Below, piece by piece: positions 41,143-52,870 of a stretch of DNA of 60,000 bases (positions within the stretch are counted from its first letter, which is position 1; every line of letters starts with the position of its first letter). A program made the translations under genes and the position numbers. Under the pieces are notes generated by a model. The model ran no database searches. It saw only the letters and a list, made by a program, of their open reading frames with translations, and had not been told where the DNA came from. This DNA comes from Membranipora membranacea. Lineage: Eukaryota; Bryozoa; Gymnolaemata; Cheilostomatida; Membraniporidae. The stretch lies in assembly GCA_914767715.1 (NCBI GenBank), contig OU612065.1:11968001-12028000 (forward strand). The letters run 5' to 3'.

Positions 41143-41386
41143 AGCCAGGGGCGTCTTTCAATCAGAAAGAGTGATCCTTTACTAAAGCAAGTTATCACTA
41201 TCACATCGCTCAAAATTATCACTAACTTGGTGTTTCAATTAGAGAAAATCGCTCACTCAGAATGTATATAGTTTCATCAAGTGACTGAGCGATCTGAAAG
41301 CGAGACCCTAGCAGGTATCGCTTACTCACTGAGTGAGCGATAAGATTGCGATTTTGGCTGTTTCTAATTGAAAGACCCCCCTGGCT
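41143..41386. mobile_element. MITE-like element with 26-base inverted ends
   Basis: The left end AGCCAGGGGCGTCTTTCAAT then CAGAAA is complementary to the right end TTTCTAATTGAAAGACCCCC then CTGGCT, with two mismatches. The inner part holds further inverted pairs such as ATCGCTCACTCAG and CTGAGTGAGCGAT. Total about 244 bases without an open frame. No convincing target duplication. Confidence 0.75.
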
Positions 41387-42515
41387 CAGTCTATAATTGA
41401 CTTTTTCCACACTCTCTGATAATTATCATTAGAAACAAGTTCCGACCCAAGTAATCTTTTTCCAAATGTTCCCCCTCCGTCAAGCTAAATTCCTCATGTA
41501 AAGTTCAATTCTCGCATCAAGCCTAGGGCAGCAAGTAATGGAAATGTGTGAAAATTTAAATGCTAAGTCAGAATTGAGTCTGTCACCCAGAATGGTTGCC
41601 CCTTAATGAACTAATCAGTGTCAAATAAGTATCTCATTGACCTCATGATCATAAAGTCATCAAGATACTCTGAGTATAAACACTGGATATATTAAATGTT
41701 GTTACCTTGGTTATTCTGTTCTCACTGAAGTTCTTTTATGACGCCCTCCTGTCAGCAAGCCGTAATTCTTTATTAGCCCTTAGGGAATATGGCTGAATTT
41801 TTAGGCTGTTTATCTGTCTGATACTGAAACTGGAGTGATGCTATGAGCAATCATTAATATCTGAGGTGGATTAAGTTCATGGTCGAGCGCAATGGTTCTG
41901 CTCTATTGAGTATGTGAATCATGACCTGAAAATAACCATTATTACAGATAACCTGAAAATAACAATCCTCTGAAGCCATCAATCATCTACAATGGTCTAT
42001 AGCATTCCTTTTTTCCTATTCATTCGACATTGACAGAAACAAGAATAAATTATTTCCATCGATTGTTACCACTTTAACCAATGTAGCTAATGTCTGATGG
42101 GTTTTGACGATAGTTCATATTATTAGTTGACAGACACAGTCCTTTTTATACCCTTGACTACGAGTAGACGTGCTTTTTCCCATAAGCTATTGGTAGAATT
42201 GTAGTTGAATATCTCAAGAGTGAGAAATCAGTATCGTAATGCCAGGGTTACCAATACCTTTTCTCACTGTATTTATATCATTTTTATTATGTTTGGTTGA
42301 AAATACAATCTGGAGAAAGCGACTGCTCATGGTTTTGCCTAAAAAATCACCTCCGTCCATCATAATTCCATGAGAAATTCACTGTAACACAGACGTAACA
42401 TCTCAGAAGGCTTTCAATGGCCATCAATATGCAAGTGTATCGTGGAGTATATCTACCCTTCACTCCACCTCAGGATAAAAATATATATAATGGTAAAATT
42501 GCATGTCATGTAGAC

Positions 42516-44024
42516 CAGCCATGCTCAACCTCGGCCAAATTGGTCATTTTGTTCGGCCAAATGCACCCTTACCACAGAAAAAAGTTGAGACACATTTTCA
42601 TATCTTGTTCAAAAATAAAAAGGTATGAAGGAAATGCCACAAGGTGTACATGGTCTTCAGTATTCTGTCATATCTGAAAGTCTAGTTATCACACATTGAA
42701 AATTGTCCAATTAATGCTCTCATGCACTAGATGGGAATTCCTACTTACCTTATCTTACTTACAGTGGTGTATTCATAGGTAGGGCCAGGGGGCCATGGCC
42801 CTACCACTAATTCAGGAGGTCAATTTTGAAATGACCCCTATAAAATTGCCATAAGAGTTATGTATACACATCAACTATAATTATGTTTGTCAATATCAGT
42901 TGCTCCTTGTGTTATACATAGGGATTTGCGAAGCAATAGCACTGATGTAGTTGTTTTATAATGGCAAGTTTCTGCTTGTCATGAGGGTTTTAGTTCATTA
43001 ATACATCTAAGACTGGATAATGTGCGCTATCCTTCTGTGCCATGGCTCTCCTCAAAACATAACTGTGGGCCAAACTTGAACAAAAAGTCTTGGAACATTG
43101 CATGTTCTAATTTGGTTGCAGAGAGGATAGAGCATGTCAAAGTTCAATGTTGGCAAGTTTGTGGCATCTCATCCCAAAAGCCTTTTCTGTGATGGTCGAT
43201 AGTATCAGAATTTTGATGAAAAACTGCTCATACAAAAACAATTATTACGATTATTAGATCAATTCATGGACAATATAACAATATCACATATTATACTGAC
43301 TGTTGAGCAGGTAATTCAAGAGCTGGTACCTACCTCCTACGACTCCCTTATATACTTTGCAACCACCATTTTAAACTTTGACATATTTTACTGTTCAACC
43401 TCTTTCAGTAATATGTTCACCAATTTTTTCTGAGTATCAATCACAGTACGGATGATGTCTTTTAACTCTTTTAACACTCTTTTAACTCTTTCAATGTCTT
43501 TTAACAACAACTTTTAACTCTTTACCAATTCAGATACGCTCAGCAACCAAACTTACTCATTTTAAACAGCAACTATCAAAGCACTTTATATCCTATTAAT
43601 TCTTATTACTTGAGTATTTTTTTCTTTTTCTCTCCGCTTAAGTTTTTTCTTTTTTGTTCTGTCACTGCATGAAAAACATTCCTAAAGATGATGTAGAATG
43701 ACAATAAAAGTATATATGTCCCTTTTTGTTACACTAAAATCCTTGGGCCTATTTCTTGTCAATTTTTGTTTCAACAAGGGCTAAAATGCCTTAAAACTGC
43801 CTTGAGTTTTGAAAAAATTTTGTGGGAGGCCCCCCGGCCCCCATACCCCCATGCAACGCCCCTCCCGCACCCTCCCCACCTGGTCCTACCAGTTCAAAAT
43901 CCATGATTACAGCCATGCTTACTTAACATGATTATGACTTCATTTTCTTCGTCAACTTGGTTCGGCCAAATGGTATGAAGCCAAAAAAAAGTGGCCAAAT
44001 CCAAGAAAAGGTTGGCCATGCATG
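42516..44024. mobile_element. hAT-type non-autonomous element A (interrupted)
   Basis: Flanked by the 8-base duplication ATGTAGAC at 42508-42515 and 44025-44032. Ends are CAGCCATGCTCAACC on the left and the complement of CATGCATGGCCAACC on the right, agreeing at 11 of 15 positions. The motif TTCGGCCAAATG occurs near both ends. Without the nested element C (1,156 bases plus one target copy) it would be about 345 bases. No transposase frame. Confidence 0.75.
42762..43917. mobile_element. hAT-type element C nested in element A
   Basis: Flanked by a perfect 8-base duplication CTTACTTA at 42754-42761 and 43918-43925. The left end reads CAGTGGTGTATTCATAGG then TAGGGCCAGGGGG. The right end, complemented, reads CATGGCTGTAATCATGGA and, after a short insertion, GGTAGGACCAGGTGG. 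Total 1,156 bases, no transposase recognised. C-rich near the right end. Confidence 0.75.
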
Positions 44025-44032
44025 ATGTAGAC

Positions 44033-44826
44033 CATGGGTGGGCAACCTTTCTATGAAAAAGGCCACATTTTACGAAGTCTCAACTCAAAAGGCCGCAACA
44101 TATCTTTCAAGCTTGAATTTGGAACAGGTGTAACAATTTTGGCAATTCTTTTGTATAAATTATAAACTATAAACTGTAATAATATTATTTTGGTAGAAAT
44201 ATCATCTTAACAAAATTACTGGTTTATCGAATCTTCTGATGTATTGTGGTGTCATATTTCTCATGATTTGATTTGGTTGTGTATACATGATTATTCCCCT
44301 GTGTATCACGTGTATGGCATAGGGCAGGGTGGGTGCGGGAGGGGTGCTGAAGCGCCCTCCCCGCAAGGAGAAATTTTTGTGAAATAAGAGGTAGGAAAAT
44401 TTCAGCAAAAATGCAGCAACACTCTTGTAACATGTTGATACAATTTTGCCTTACTTGTTCAAAACGACAGTTTTGCAAAATAATAATTAATATAGTATTA
44501 TACAACTTTGTGATTTCAACATCCAGAGGCCACTGTTCTGGTTTAATTTGAAAATAAAGCACTTGAAAAGTAGTTTGCAACAGCCTAGTCATGATATTTT
44601 TGAGTAGAATAGCTTGGGAAGCGAAGCTACATGCATAGTACAGAATGGCCACCATATTGAAATGAATATTGTGCTATCAGAGCGCTATGTAAACTTGGTA
44701 TCCACACAACAAAATGGGAAATAAAATTAATGCGTAAAAACTTTTATAGGCAAAAGGCCACAATTAGGCCGCAACATATTACCAATTAAGCCGCACTGGC
44801 AAAAAGGCCGCAGGTTGCCACAGCTG
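44033..44826. mobile_element. hAT-type element B abutting element A
   Basis: Flanked by ATGTAGAC (44025-44032) and ATGTGGAC (44827-44834), one mismatch. Left end CATGGGTGGGCAACCT; right end complemented CAGCTGTGGCAACCT. The motif GGCCGCAACATAT recurs near both ends. 794 bases. A 143-codon minus-strand frame inside (44224-44655) has no transposase motif that I recognise. Confidence 0.75.
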
Positions 44827-45845
44827 ATGTGGACACTACTCAGTATTTTAGTGATTGTCAAACATTAGTTGTATTCTCTTTTTACAGGAGAGGACAATAA
44901 CCATTGATTTTCAGGGGTTAAAGTTATAGCCGAAAACCTTGAGAAATCCAACTGAAATTGGGTTTGGTGTGAACATTGACCAATCAGATCGCTTCTTACT
45001 TTAGTAGTGGACAAGATTCAAAACACTATAATCAGAATCTAGAAACTTGTTTTCACTTTTCTTGCCAATCTAGAAAATATTTCTTGTTTCAATGCCTTGA
45101 TGTGTGTAACATCAGACGCTATTGCCCTGTATAGCCACACCTTATATTGAGCAAACGCACTCACTGGTACTGCCATACTACATTCAGTAAGCCTATTTTA
45201 ATCAGAACAAAAGTGAGATTGACTGACCACCAAGCTAGAAAGAGTTATTGAACTGATTACTCACACTGACTGACACTCACTCACAGTGTCTCAGTCACTG
45301 ACTGGTCACACTCCGTTTCTTACTAGTAGTGCTAGAACAGCCAAGGAAAGGACTGGAGGAGAAGTTTATGTACCTGTCCTGTGACTCGGAGATCCTACAG
45401 ACACAGGTTACAGCATACCAAGGACCTACTTACTACTTATTAATGTACCCTGCAAACAGCTTATGAAAAATAAAGGTAGGCCTAGTCCTAAATCTCCTAT
45501 CTCACTTTAAGTCTTTAGAAATGATTTGGCGGTGTAACATAACAATATATTGGGCATTATCTCTGGCTACGAGCTACGTACTACCAACGGGCTATGTACC
45601 GCGTATCATATATGATCATATGTTTGCTTGAAATGTGTTCTTTGTTGCAAGGTTGTTCCCCTTTGTTGCATAAGATGTTACTAGTCCAAGTCAAGGCCTC
45701 CCCTCCCGACAATTTTATTTCAAGTGTAAAATACGATAAATACAACTTGGTAACCATCTGTTTATTCCTAGAAAGTAGCACAAGAAAAGAAAAATATCAT
45801 AGACATTCAACAGAATAAAGAGATAAACTGTTGCCGTTGAACAAG

Positions 45846-48287
45846 ATGGCTTCTGGAGGACAGGAGAAAGCACCAGTTACATCTAAAGATACATCCACCA
45901 CATTCAAAGTCAAGTCTGAAAATGATGAAAACAAAGCAAAAGAGTTTGAGAGAGAGCCACAAAAATCCACAAGAAAGCGATGGAAGCTTGATGATTTTGA
46001 GATTGGGCGGATGCTTGGAGAGGGCCGAACTGGAAGTGTCTACTTGGCTAGAGAAAAGAGAACACATTATGTCTGTGCCTTGAAGGTGAGGTTATGAGCA
46101 ACCATATCTATGATCACACACTCAGTACCTGCTGTTGCCTTGTGTTGTTAGTGTATATAAGGAGTTAGTCGGTTTGTACATAGGCCTACTTGGATTGTCT
46201 CGTAAAGATCAAACAGATTTAGAAGTTGGAAAAGTTGTTGGGCCCTGTTGAACAAGCTCAAATTAGTATGTCTTTTTCCTGCATGACCGCATAATATTAT
46301 TGCCTTGTGTTTTTAGGTAATGAGAAAGAAAACATTAGAGGATCTCGGTTGTGTTGCGCAGCTCAGGAGGGAAATTGAAATACAGTCTCATCTAAAGTGA
46401 GTATTTCATTTAAGTCTAGAGTAGAAAAATTCATAATAGGATCAGGATTGATGCCTCAACTTGTTACAATCAGCTGATAGTATGTATGTGTCACAAGTGA
46501 ATTGCCACATGATTTAGAACCACTGCAATTAAAATTATTTCAATCGTCTATGTGAGGGATAAGATAAAACTTATTTTATGTTGTCCTCACTGCCATTTTA
46601 TTTTCTAGACATACAAATATCCTGCGATTATTTGGATACTTCTATGACAATGAAAGAGTGTATCTGGTATTAGAGTATGCATGTGGTGGTGAACTTTACA
46701 AGAAACTACAAAAATTAGAGAAATTTGAAGAGCCCACATGTGCCAAGGTGAGTGACATGTACTTGATAGACGAAGTGATAAGTTTACTGATAAAGTCCAG
46801 CATGGTTATCCTGTAATATTTCCTGTCACATCGGTGTCTGAAAATCTTATTTGGTGCATTAATGTACTTTGAAATAGAAAAAGGTTAGTTATCAGAGTGA
46901 CAATGCTAAGATGATAGGATATCTTATTTCTTTCACAGCTGCTAGAATATAACCACAAGAAAATCTTTGCAATAAGGCCAACCCATGATTCCAATATGTA
47001 TCCTATTTTCTACAGTATGTGAAACAGATAGCATCAGCCCTGGAGCATCTTCACTCTAAGAAGGTCATACATCGAGACCTGAAGCCTGAGAATATAGTTA
47101 TTGGTACTAATGGTGATCTTAAGTTGGCTGATTTCGGGTGGTGTGTACATGCACCATCTTCAAGGTAAGGGGTTATCATTTTAACAACTAACGCTTTCAT
47201 CAATAATTGCTTATTTTCCCTGCGATTCCTGTCAGCATTTGGTTAGAAAATATTGCTGGACTTGTTGGTAGTGATATGCTATCAATCCCTTGAAACAATC
47301 TTACTTGGGTAACGACCTGTCAAAAGAGAAAAAAACCGCAATTTTCATTCTAAAGAATACCAGCAATATTATGGAGAAGAGAACTTTCATATTATCCCGA
47401 GGCGATTAAAAAACATGCTCTAGTAAGAAATTTGTTTGTAGGCGGGAGACATTATGTGGTACACTAGATTACCTACCTCCTGAGATGGTGAAAGGGTCTA
47501 TGCATGACTCATCTGTTGATGTTTGGTGCCTGGGTATACTTCTATATGAGTTCTTGACTGGTAAGTAGTCATGTTATAATGATACCACTGAGGTATATAT
47601 ACCATATCAGAGGATGATGTTATTGTAGTTTGCTATTGTTATAGTTTTGCATGTAAGTTTAACTAAGAAAGGCTTTGCTGTGTATTTTTGATTCCTGTGC
47701 AGCTATGATGATATTATGGTGTGTTTAGGTAAACCTCCGTTCTGGACAGAATCGCAACAAGAAACATACAAGAAAATAGTGACAGCCAAACCCGAGTATC
47801 CAGATTATTTATCTGAAGGTGCTCGTGACCTGCTGGAAAAGGTGAGTGTCTCTCGGTGATTGCTGATCCTTTAATCGACACCTAAAAACAGCTAACAATC
47901 ACATACTTGATCACTCATATATGCATATAAGATATTCTGACCCAACATTGAATCTTAGGTTTTACCACTTCATACTAATTCTTTGCACGGTCACCATTAG
48001 GATATTTCACACCACCTATCGATCAAATGTGACTCTTTATGTCTCATATGTTGTTGTAGTTACTACAGAGAGATCCAACCAGGAGATTTGAAGTTTCTTC
48101 CATAAAATTCCATCCATGGATTGTACAGCACTGTGGCCTGTGTAAGGTTGGTAAGGAAAACCATCCTCTGCCCAGCAGTTCACTAGCAAGACAAGCTAAG
48201 CCTAGCTCTACTGTAACTACTGAAGTAAAGCAAACAACTGATAATACGAACACAAGTGACGAGTCAGCAACCAAAATGACCGCTTAG
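45846..48287 (+). CDS. AURK: Aurora protein kinase
   Basis: A mitotic serine/threonine kinase of the Aurora family. Seven exons: 45846-46085, 46317-46396, 46609-46747, 47016-47164, 47442-47560, 47729-47841, 48060-48287 (TAG), all in phase, 355 residues. Landmarks: glycine loop GEGRTG (58-63), catalytic Lys80 in [24 protein letters not shown] (172-179), DFGW (192-195), [20 protein letters not shown] (from 197) with Thr206 as the activation-loop threonine, and GKPPFW. The last three blocks are diagnostic for Aurora. The N-terminal tail is short (about 50 residues) and lacks an evident A-box. A Gly at position 116 (LFGYF) matches the Aurora A residue linked to TPX2 binding; Aurora B has Asn. The C-terminal tail is about 45 residues beyond the kinase fold and carries KENHPLP (312-318), a KEN-type destruction motif. 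Whether it is the A or B paralogue, or a single ancestral one, is open. Confidence 0.93.
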
Positions 48288-48660
48288 ATTATGAAATTTT
48301 TTTAATAACATAACGAAAGAGCTTCAGCATCTATAATTGTGCATTGTGTGAAACATTTATGTGAGCTTTAGAGGAAGGTGATTGGAACAATAATGTGAAA
48401 AAATGTCTGGAACAACAAACCAGCACAGAACTGAATGATTCTCGAGATGCGCTGATGTCCCACACAGATACCTATGAATTGGAGAAATAGCAAGTTTTGT
48501 TGTATCAAAAAAATTATCCATCTAGCAGGAAAGACAGGAAAGTCGATATTTCTGCATGAAAAGGACTAGTTTCGGCATTTGCTTTTATTTTATATTATTC
48601 TGATACCATATTGTGCATTGTACCTTTGTTCTGAACTACCACAATGGTATTAGTGACTTG

Positions 48661-48666
48661 AATAAA
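48661..48666 (+). promoter_or_regulatory. Candidate poly(A) signal of the Aurora gene
   Basis: AATAAA in the context TTGAATAAAGTC, 374 bases after the stop codon. The interval from 48288 is 3' UTR with no other feature. Confidence 0.6.
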
Positions 48667-49025
48667 GTCTATATTTAAATAGCAAATACATTAATAGATA
48701 TCTAAATATCAAAATGCTATGCCAGGAAGTGTAATATGGTGATTGTGGATATTGGATGGTGGGATGCAGGCCAGCCTTAACCCCATTCAAGAGCATGCAT
48801 TCAGATGAAAAACTCCCAGGACTACTGAATATGTCATAGTTGCCAAAATATCCTTTTTTGTTGTTGAGTGTTCATGCAAAGAAGTCGGGAATTAGGGTCA
48901 TGAGTAATGAAAAGCTCTCAACCAGTACATCTGGCAACAGGTTTTCTACTCAATATTGTAACAGGTTCAGCGATTAGTAACATACAATGGGCGATCTTGC
49001 TGGCTGTTGGTTACAAGCTGGTATT

Positions 49026-50239
49026 TCATTCTGTTAGCTCACTATCTCCCAAGTGTTCTGTGTTACTGGGATCTACTCTCTCCGGTTCAGGATTTATCAA
49101 AGTCTGCTGAAGCTTGAGAAACCTCGGATCCTCTAGTGGTGGAAATTTGAGCGAGCAGTTACTATTCAGTGATTCTTTTGAGGCATGCTTCGAATGCATA
49201 CATCCTTTCTGCGTAATCTTTGGTAGAGATGCTCCGAAAGTGTTAAAGTGATTTATAGGATATGGCTGCTTCTTGTCTAGTATGTTTATTTGGTCCGAGA
49301 TCTCAGGGTTACGGAGGAATGGAAATAAAGTCATTCCCTGCTGTGTCTCTTTTAAGCATTGTCGAGCTATGAAAATCTTTTGGCTGTGGCTCCAGAACCC
49401 AACAGATCGCTTCTCTTCCTTTTTTAGGTAGCGATATTTTTTCTGTAGGTCAAGTTGTAATCCAATATTATCATGTAGGAGAACTTTTGGGAGAAAAGAT
49501 TTTAGCTTGACTGTTTCTTTTGATGTGGTTTTATACTCTGGTGACTTAGTACCACCTCCTGGGATAAATGTCATCGGCGATTCCATTCCCTGATGACTAC
49601 AAATTCTACAAAATATGAAAAGTTATCATTATTATGAATCGTCTCTCTTGATTTACAGCCAACTGCACTCGAAAAGAAATCTTGGTAGTCAAAGCCTGAA
49701 TCAGAAAAATTAAGAATTGTCCCTTACATACCTCTTGGCGGCACACTAATGCTGCTATTATGGCGATACGATTTGGAGATATCTCATGATGTTTAATCTG
49801 TATTTTACAAAAGCTTAATCTCTCTCCTCAGATGACCAATAATGTGCATGTGCAACAACTGCACTATCAGTCGGTTTCACACACATATCAGCGAATTTCA
49901 CCTGTGGTTTCTTAATGACGGCTGACAGAAATATGACATACAACATTTTACCAATACAGGAAACTTCTCTGTGGTAACTAATGGCTTGTATTACCTGTTT
50001 AATGAAGTTCCTTTGTTACATTTCACTATGTAATCGATAGAGTGCTTCAGGTGTATGTACAGTGATTGTGTACTAAAGTATCCAAATCTCCCAGACCGGA
50101 AGAAGAATGCTTTTGTGATGCTGTTAGTGTCTTTGGAATAATACTTGAATAAATAAGAACAAGCAGTAAACATGCTTAGGTCATCTACCCTCAATCCAAT
50201 GGCTGATGTAATTGAACCTTTATATTCTATCACAATTTT
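49026..50239 (-). CDS. Putative unrecognised two-exon gene
   Basis: Two open stretches on the minus strand join in phase. Exon 50239-49995 ends at a good donor (AAACAG, gtaata). Exon 49605-49026 starts after ttttgtag and runs 193 codons to a stop. Together about 274 residues, basic, with AFFFRSGRFGYFSTQSLYIH in the first exon and KVLLHDNIGLQLDLQKKYRY and GMTLFPFLRNPEI in the second. I do not recognise the family. The second exon alone opens with ATG at 49586, so the protein might begin there. The 5' boundary at 50239 is weak, since its acceptor has a poor pyrimidine tract and no upstream coding exon was found. It is tail to tail with Aurora. Confidence 0.4.
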
Positions 50240-51018
50240 CTTAGAACTGATGATCCTTTATATATATGTATTGGAACCAACTTGGCGAATCAGGTTTATG
50301 AGTTAAAATTTTTAAAACATTCTGTAGGTATTACCTTGTGAGTTCAATTAATCGACGGAGTCAAAAGTCTCCTAAGTACAGCAACTGCCAGGGCACCTGA
50401 GAGCATCGAAACCGTGCATCATATACGCCAATTGGTCATAGAACAGCAATTTTAAAATCTCTTCTCATGTGCTGACGCTGTTGACTTGATAATGATAATT
50501 ATATTCAATCAGCTTTCAATTCAAACTTAATGAAATTTTGCTGACAAAAGAGCTTAATAACACTTGGTTTTCTCTTCACATTTCTTTCCTTAAAATTTTG
50601 TCTGGCAACGATTGTATACAAAATTGAAAATACAATCAGCCATGATAATTATCAAATCAACTACATGTATATTATAGTCTACTTGCCAAACTAAACCAAA
50701 ACTTGAAGAATGTTTTTGGGAGGAGCAACAGGAATACTCATCAACTGCCAGTCACCTCAACAAGTGAAATTTCAACTATGCCCTGGCATTGACTGTCTTG
50801 ACATTCTTGACAAACCATGTCAAGACAGGCTAGTCCTCGAAGCAATTGACTAAAGGTTTAGTTCATAGCTCAATGTATCAAAGTGCCAGAAATGTACTAA
50901 AATAACGAATATAAAAAATTGTAAAAATTATATTTACTCCCAGTGTTGGGATATGCGATATGATAACAACTTCACGAAGACATTATACAGGAAGTGATCT
51001 TTTCATAATATAATAGAC

Positions 51019-51538
51019 CAGGGGTGCCCAACCTTTTCTCTCACATGAGCCATTTCAAAAATCAATTAAACCAAATGAGCTGACCACGTCGCGTGTAGAC
51101 AACATGGAAACAGTCAGTGATATATATGTATCATATTCACTCACTCATGTATAAGTGTTGGCAAAAATTCCAAAGCAAAGTCATTGTGTGAGATTATGCG
51201 CGTAGCGCGAAAAAATTTTTGAGGCAATTTCTGGTCATATAAGGCGCCCTGGAGTTTTGTAAGCATTTTAAGCATTTTGCAAATTTTTGTAAGCATTTTG
51301 CAAAATTTAGGTTGGCAAGTCTGCAAGAAGACAACTCTACACACATATTACAATGCTGGCACCCAGTACAATGAACTTGTATACACTATACATACATTTA
51401 ATGTACATTGTACATGCATGAATTGAACGCATGAAATTCGCGCCAAAAAGCGCGTGAAAATTGCAAATATCAAAATGAGCCACCCAAAAAGCCAAAATGA
51501 GCCGAGGTGGCTCATGAGCCATAGGTTGGGCACCCCTG
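51019..51538. mobile_element. Short hAT element with perfect ends and target duplication
   Basis: The 16-base end CAGGGGTGCCCAACCT is repeated exactly in inverted form at the right end. It is flanked on both sides by TAATAGAC (51011-51018 and 51539-51546), a perfect 8-base duplication. 520 bases without transposase, so it is a non-autonomous derivative. Its good preservation suggests recent insertion. Confidence 0.92.
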
Positions 51539-51546
51539 TAATAGAC

Positions 51547-51609
51547 AGTTTTCTGAGCTCTGATTTAAGAGAACTCCGAATTGAAGCATAAATAAGAGCT
51601 CAGAAAACT
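51547..51609. repeat. Inverted repeat, 15-base arms
   Basis: AGTTTTCTGAGCTCT at 51547-51561 and its exact complement at 51595-51609, directly beside the hAT target duplication. The arms are separated by 33 bases. Confidence 0.8.
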
Positions 51610-52266
51610 TTCTATAATTTTGAATATATCGATCAAAAACTCATTTGATAAGCATGTTTCAATAAGGAAGGTGATGGTATACCTAGTTAGCCTCAATCTA
51701 TTTTGAGCATTCATAAAATATACTTTTGAGCAATAAATAATTGAATTTTATCCTCACATGATGGAAACTCAATGCCATTAAAATAAATAAATTTTTTGCG
51801 ATCAACACCACTTCAATTCAGGGATATCTATATCAACTAAATAACTGAAGAATAATCTGAATATGTAAAGGGCAAAAAAGAGGGAATTACCATCCCAATT
51901 ACGTATTTGATGGCTTCTCCTACGAATCAAGCCTTGAATTTGAGGGGATCATTTCAAACACATTTTCAACATTTAGTGCGAATGGACCAATTGCAAAAGC
52001 CTTAAAACAGTCTGTCGGTATATAAAATACCATGTTCTGTGGGTATTCTCTAGGTTTGTATGATTCAGTTTATAACGACAGATGCTTTACAAGAATATTC
52101 GATAACTTATGATGATGTTGGTTGAGTTATTTTGATCAGTCTAAGACTCTAGTTTCCGACAAGTCAAGGCTGTAGATATGACAAGGGAGGGATTACTTCT
52201 TTTTTCTCTCTATACACTAGGTTTTAATTGTGTGGGGTGGATATCCTTTTTTAAACTGCGTGCAAG

Positions 52267-52290
52267 CAAGGAGTTAGAGCTAACTCCTTG
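52267..52290. repeat. Perfect short palindrome
   Basis: CAAGGAGTTA and its complement TAACTCCTTG flank a GAGC loop, just before the SINE copy. No run of T follows, and in animal DNA it need not be a terminator. Confidence 0.75.
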
Positions 52291-52292
52291 GT

Positions 52293-52455
52293 GCAAGCAC
52301 ACTAGACATCCTGTATTTATGGTCCTGATCCGAACAGCCCTTTCTAGGATGAATGGCTTGCCAGTGCCAAATCAGAAACGACACCTGACGCCTTGAATTG
52401 AAACAGAATCATAAGATCACAAGTCCTTACTCTTAACGGCAGAGCACTCCGTCTT
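52293..52455 (-). mobile_element. SINE, inverted partial copy
   Basis: On the minus strand this matches the first 160 bases of the SINE at 31001: the tRNA-like head (GGACTTGTGATCTTATGAT), CTGATTTGGCACTGGCAAGC, and GGACCATAAATACAGGA. The B box is damaged here and the 3' part is missing. It shows that the family is dispersed. Confidence 0.85.
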
Positions 52456-52650
52456 GAGACATAGAAGTGTCTTAGCTTCTGTCAATTTATTTTTTTCAAA
52501 TGCTGAGCCTTTAATAAATAGAGCCGCTCCTGATATTGAATAATCTAGATCTCAGTTCTGGTTAATCAACAAGAGGCATCCTAGCCCTTTGAGCCTTCAG
52601 TGTGTATTCCCTATTAGCCTCGTAATTCACAATCATATTACGATGCAACC

Positions 52651-52679
52651 AATGAACTAAACCTCACGTTTAGTTCATT
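52651..52679. repeat. Perfect 12-base inverted repeat
   Basis: AATGAACTAAAC and GTTTAGTTCATT flank a CTCAC loop. GATGCAAC-like sequences lie on either side in partial symmetry. Confidence 0.8.
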
Positions 52680-52837
52680 GATGCAATGCAACTAGTCGTG
52701 TGTCGCTGTTGCGCAGCCTGTAACTGTGAGATCAAGTTGTTTTTGAAAGGTGAAGCAGACTTTATGAGACTTGCTGGTGGAACCAGGCAGTTTTAGAAAA
52801 CTCAAGTAGAAAATTATCCCAGCTCAAACGCAAACCT

Positions 52838-52870
52838 GAGGGGGGGCAAGTTTCTGGGGGGCTCAGACTA
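52838..52870 (+). repeat. G-rich short dispersed repeat, copy 3
   Basis: GGGGGGGCAAGTTTCTGGGG then GGCTCAGACTA, the same order as at 19710. Intergenic. Confidence 0.55.

Larger units (their letters stand above)
41034..45845. other. Head-to-head intergenic region packed with transposons
   Basis: This 4.8 kb separates the starts of the tetraspanin (-) and Aurora (+). It holds a MITE at 41143-41386 and three hAT-type elements between 42516 and 44826 (below). Promoters must lie near each end. The tetraspanin ATG is preceded by an acceptor on its strand (ttttgtag), so a 5' UTR exon is expected further up. Apart from these I see no gene. Confidence 0.6.

Noticed and set aside
44224-44655. 143-codon minus-strand frame as a host gene
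   Set aside because: It lies entirely inside hAT element B, crosses its G-rich stretch and has no splice partner.
50334-50450. Upstream coding exon of the unknown minus-strand gene
   Set aside because: A donor is present, but all three frames meet stops shortly before it, so at most it is a non-coding exon.
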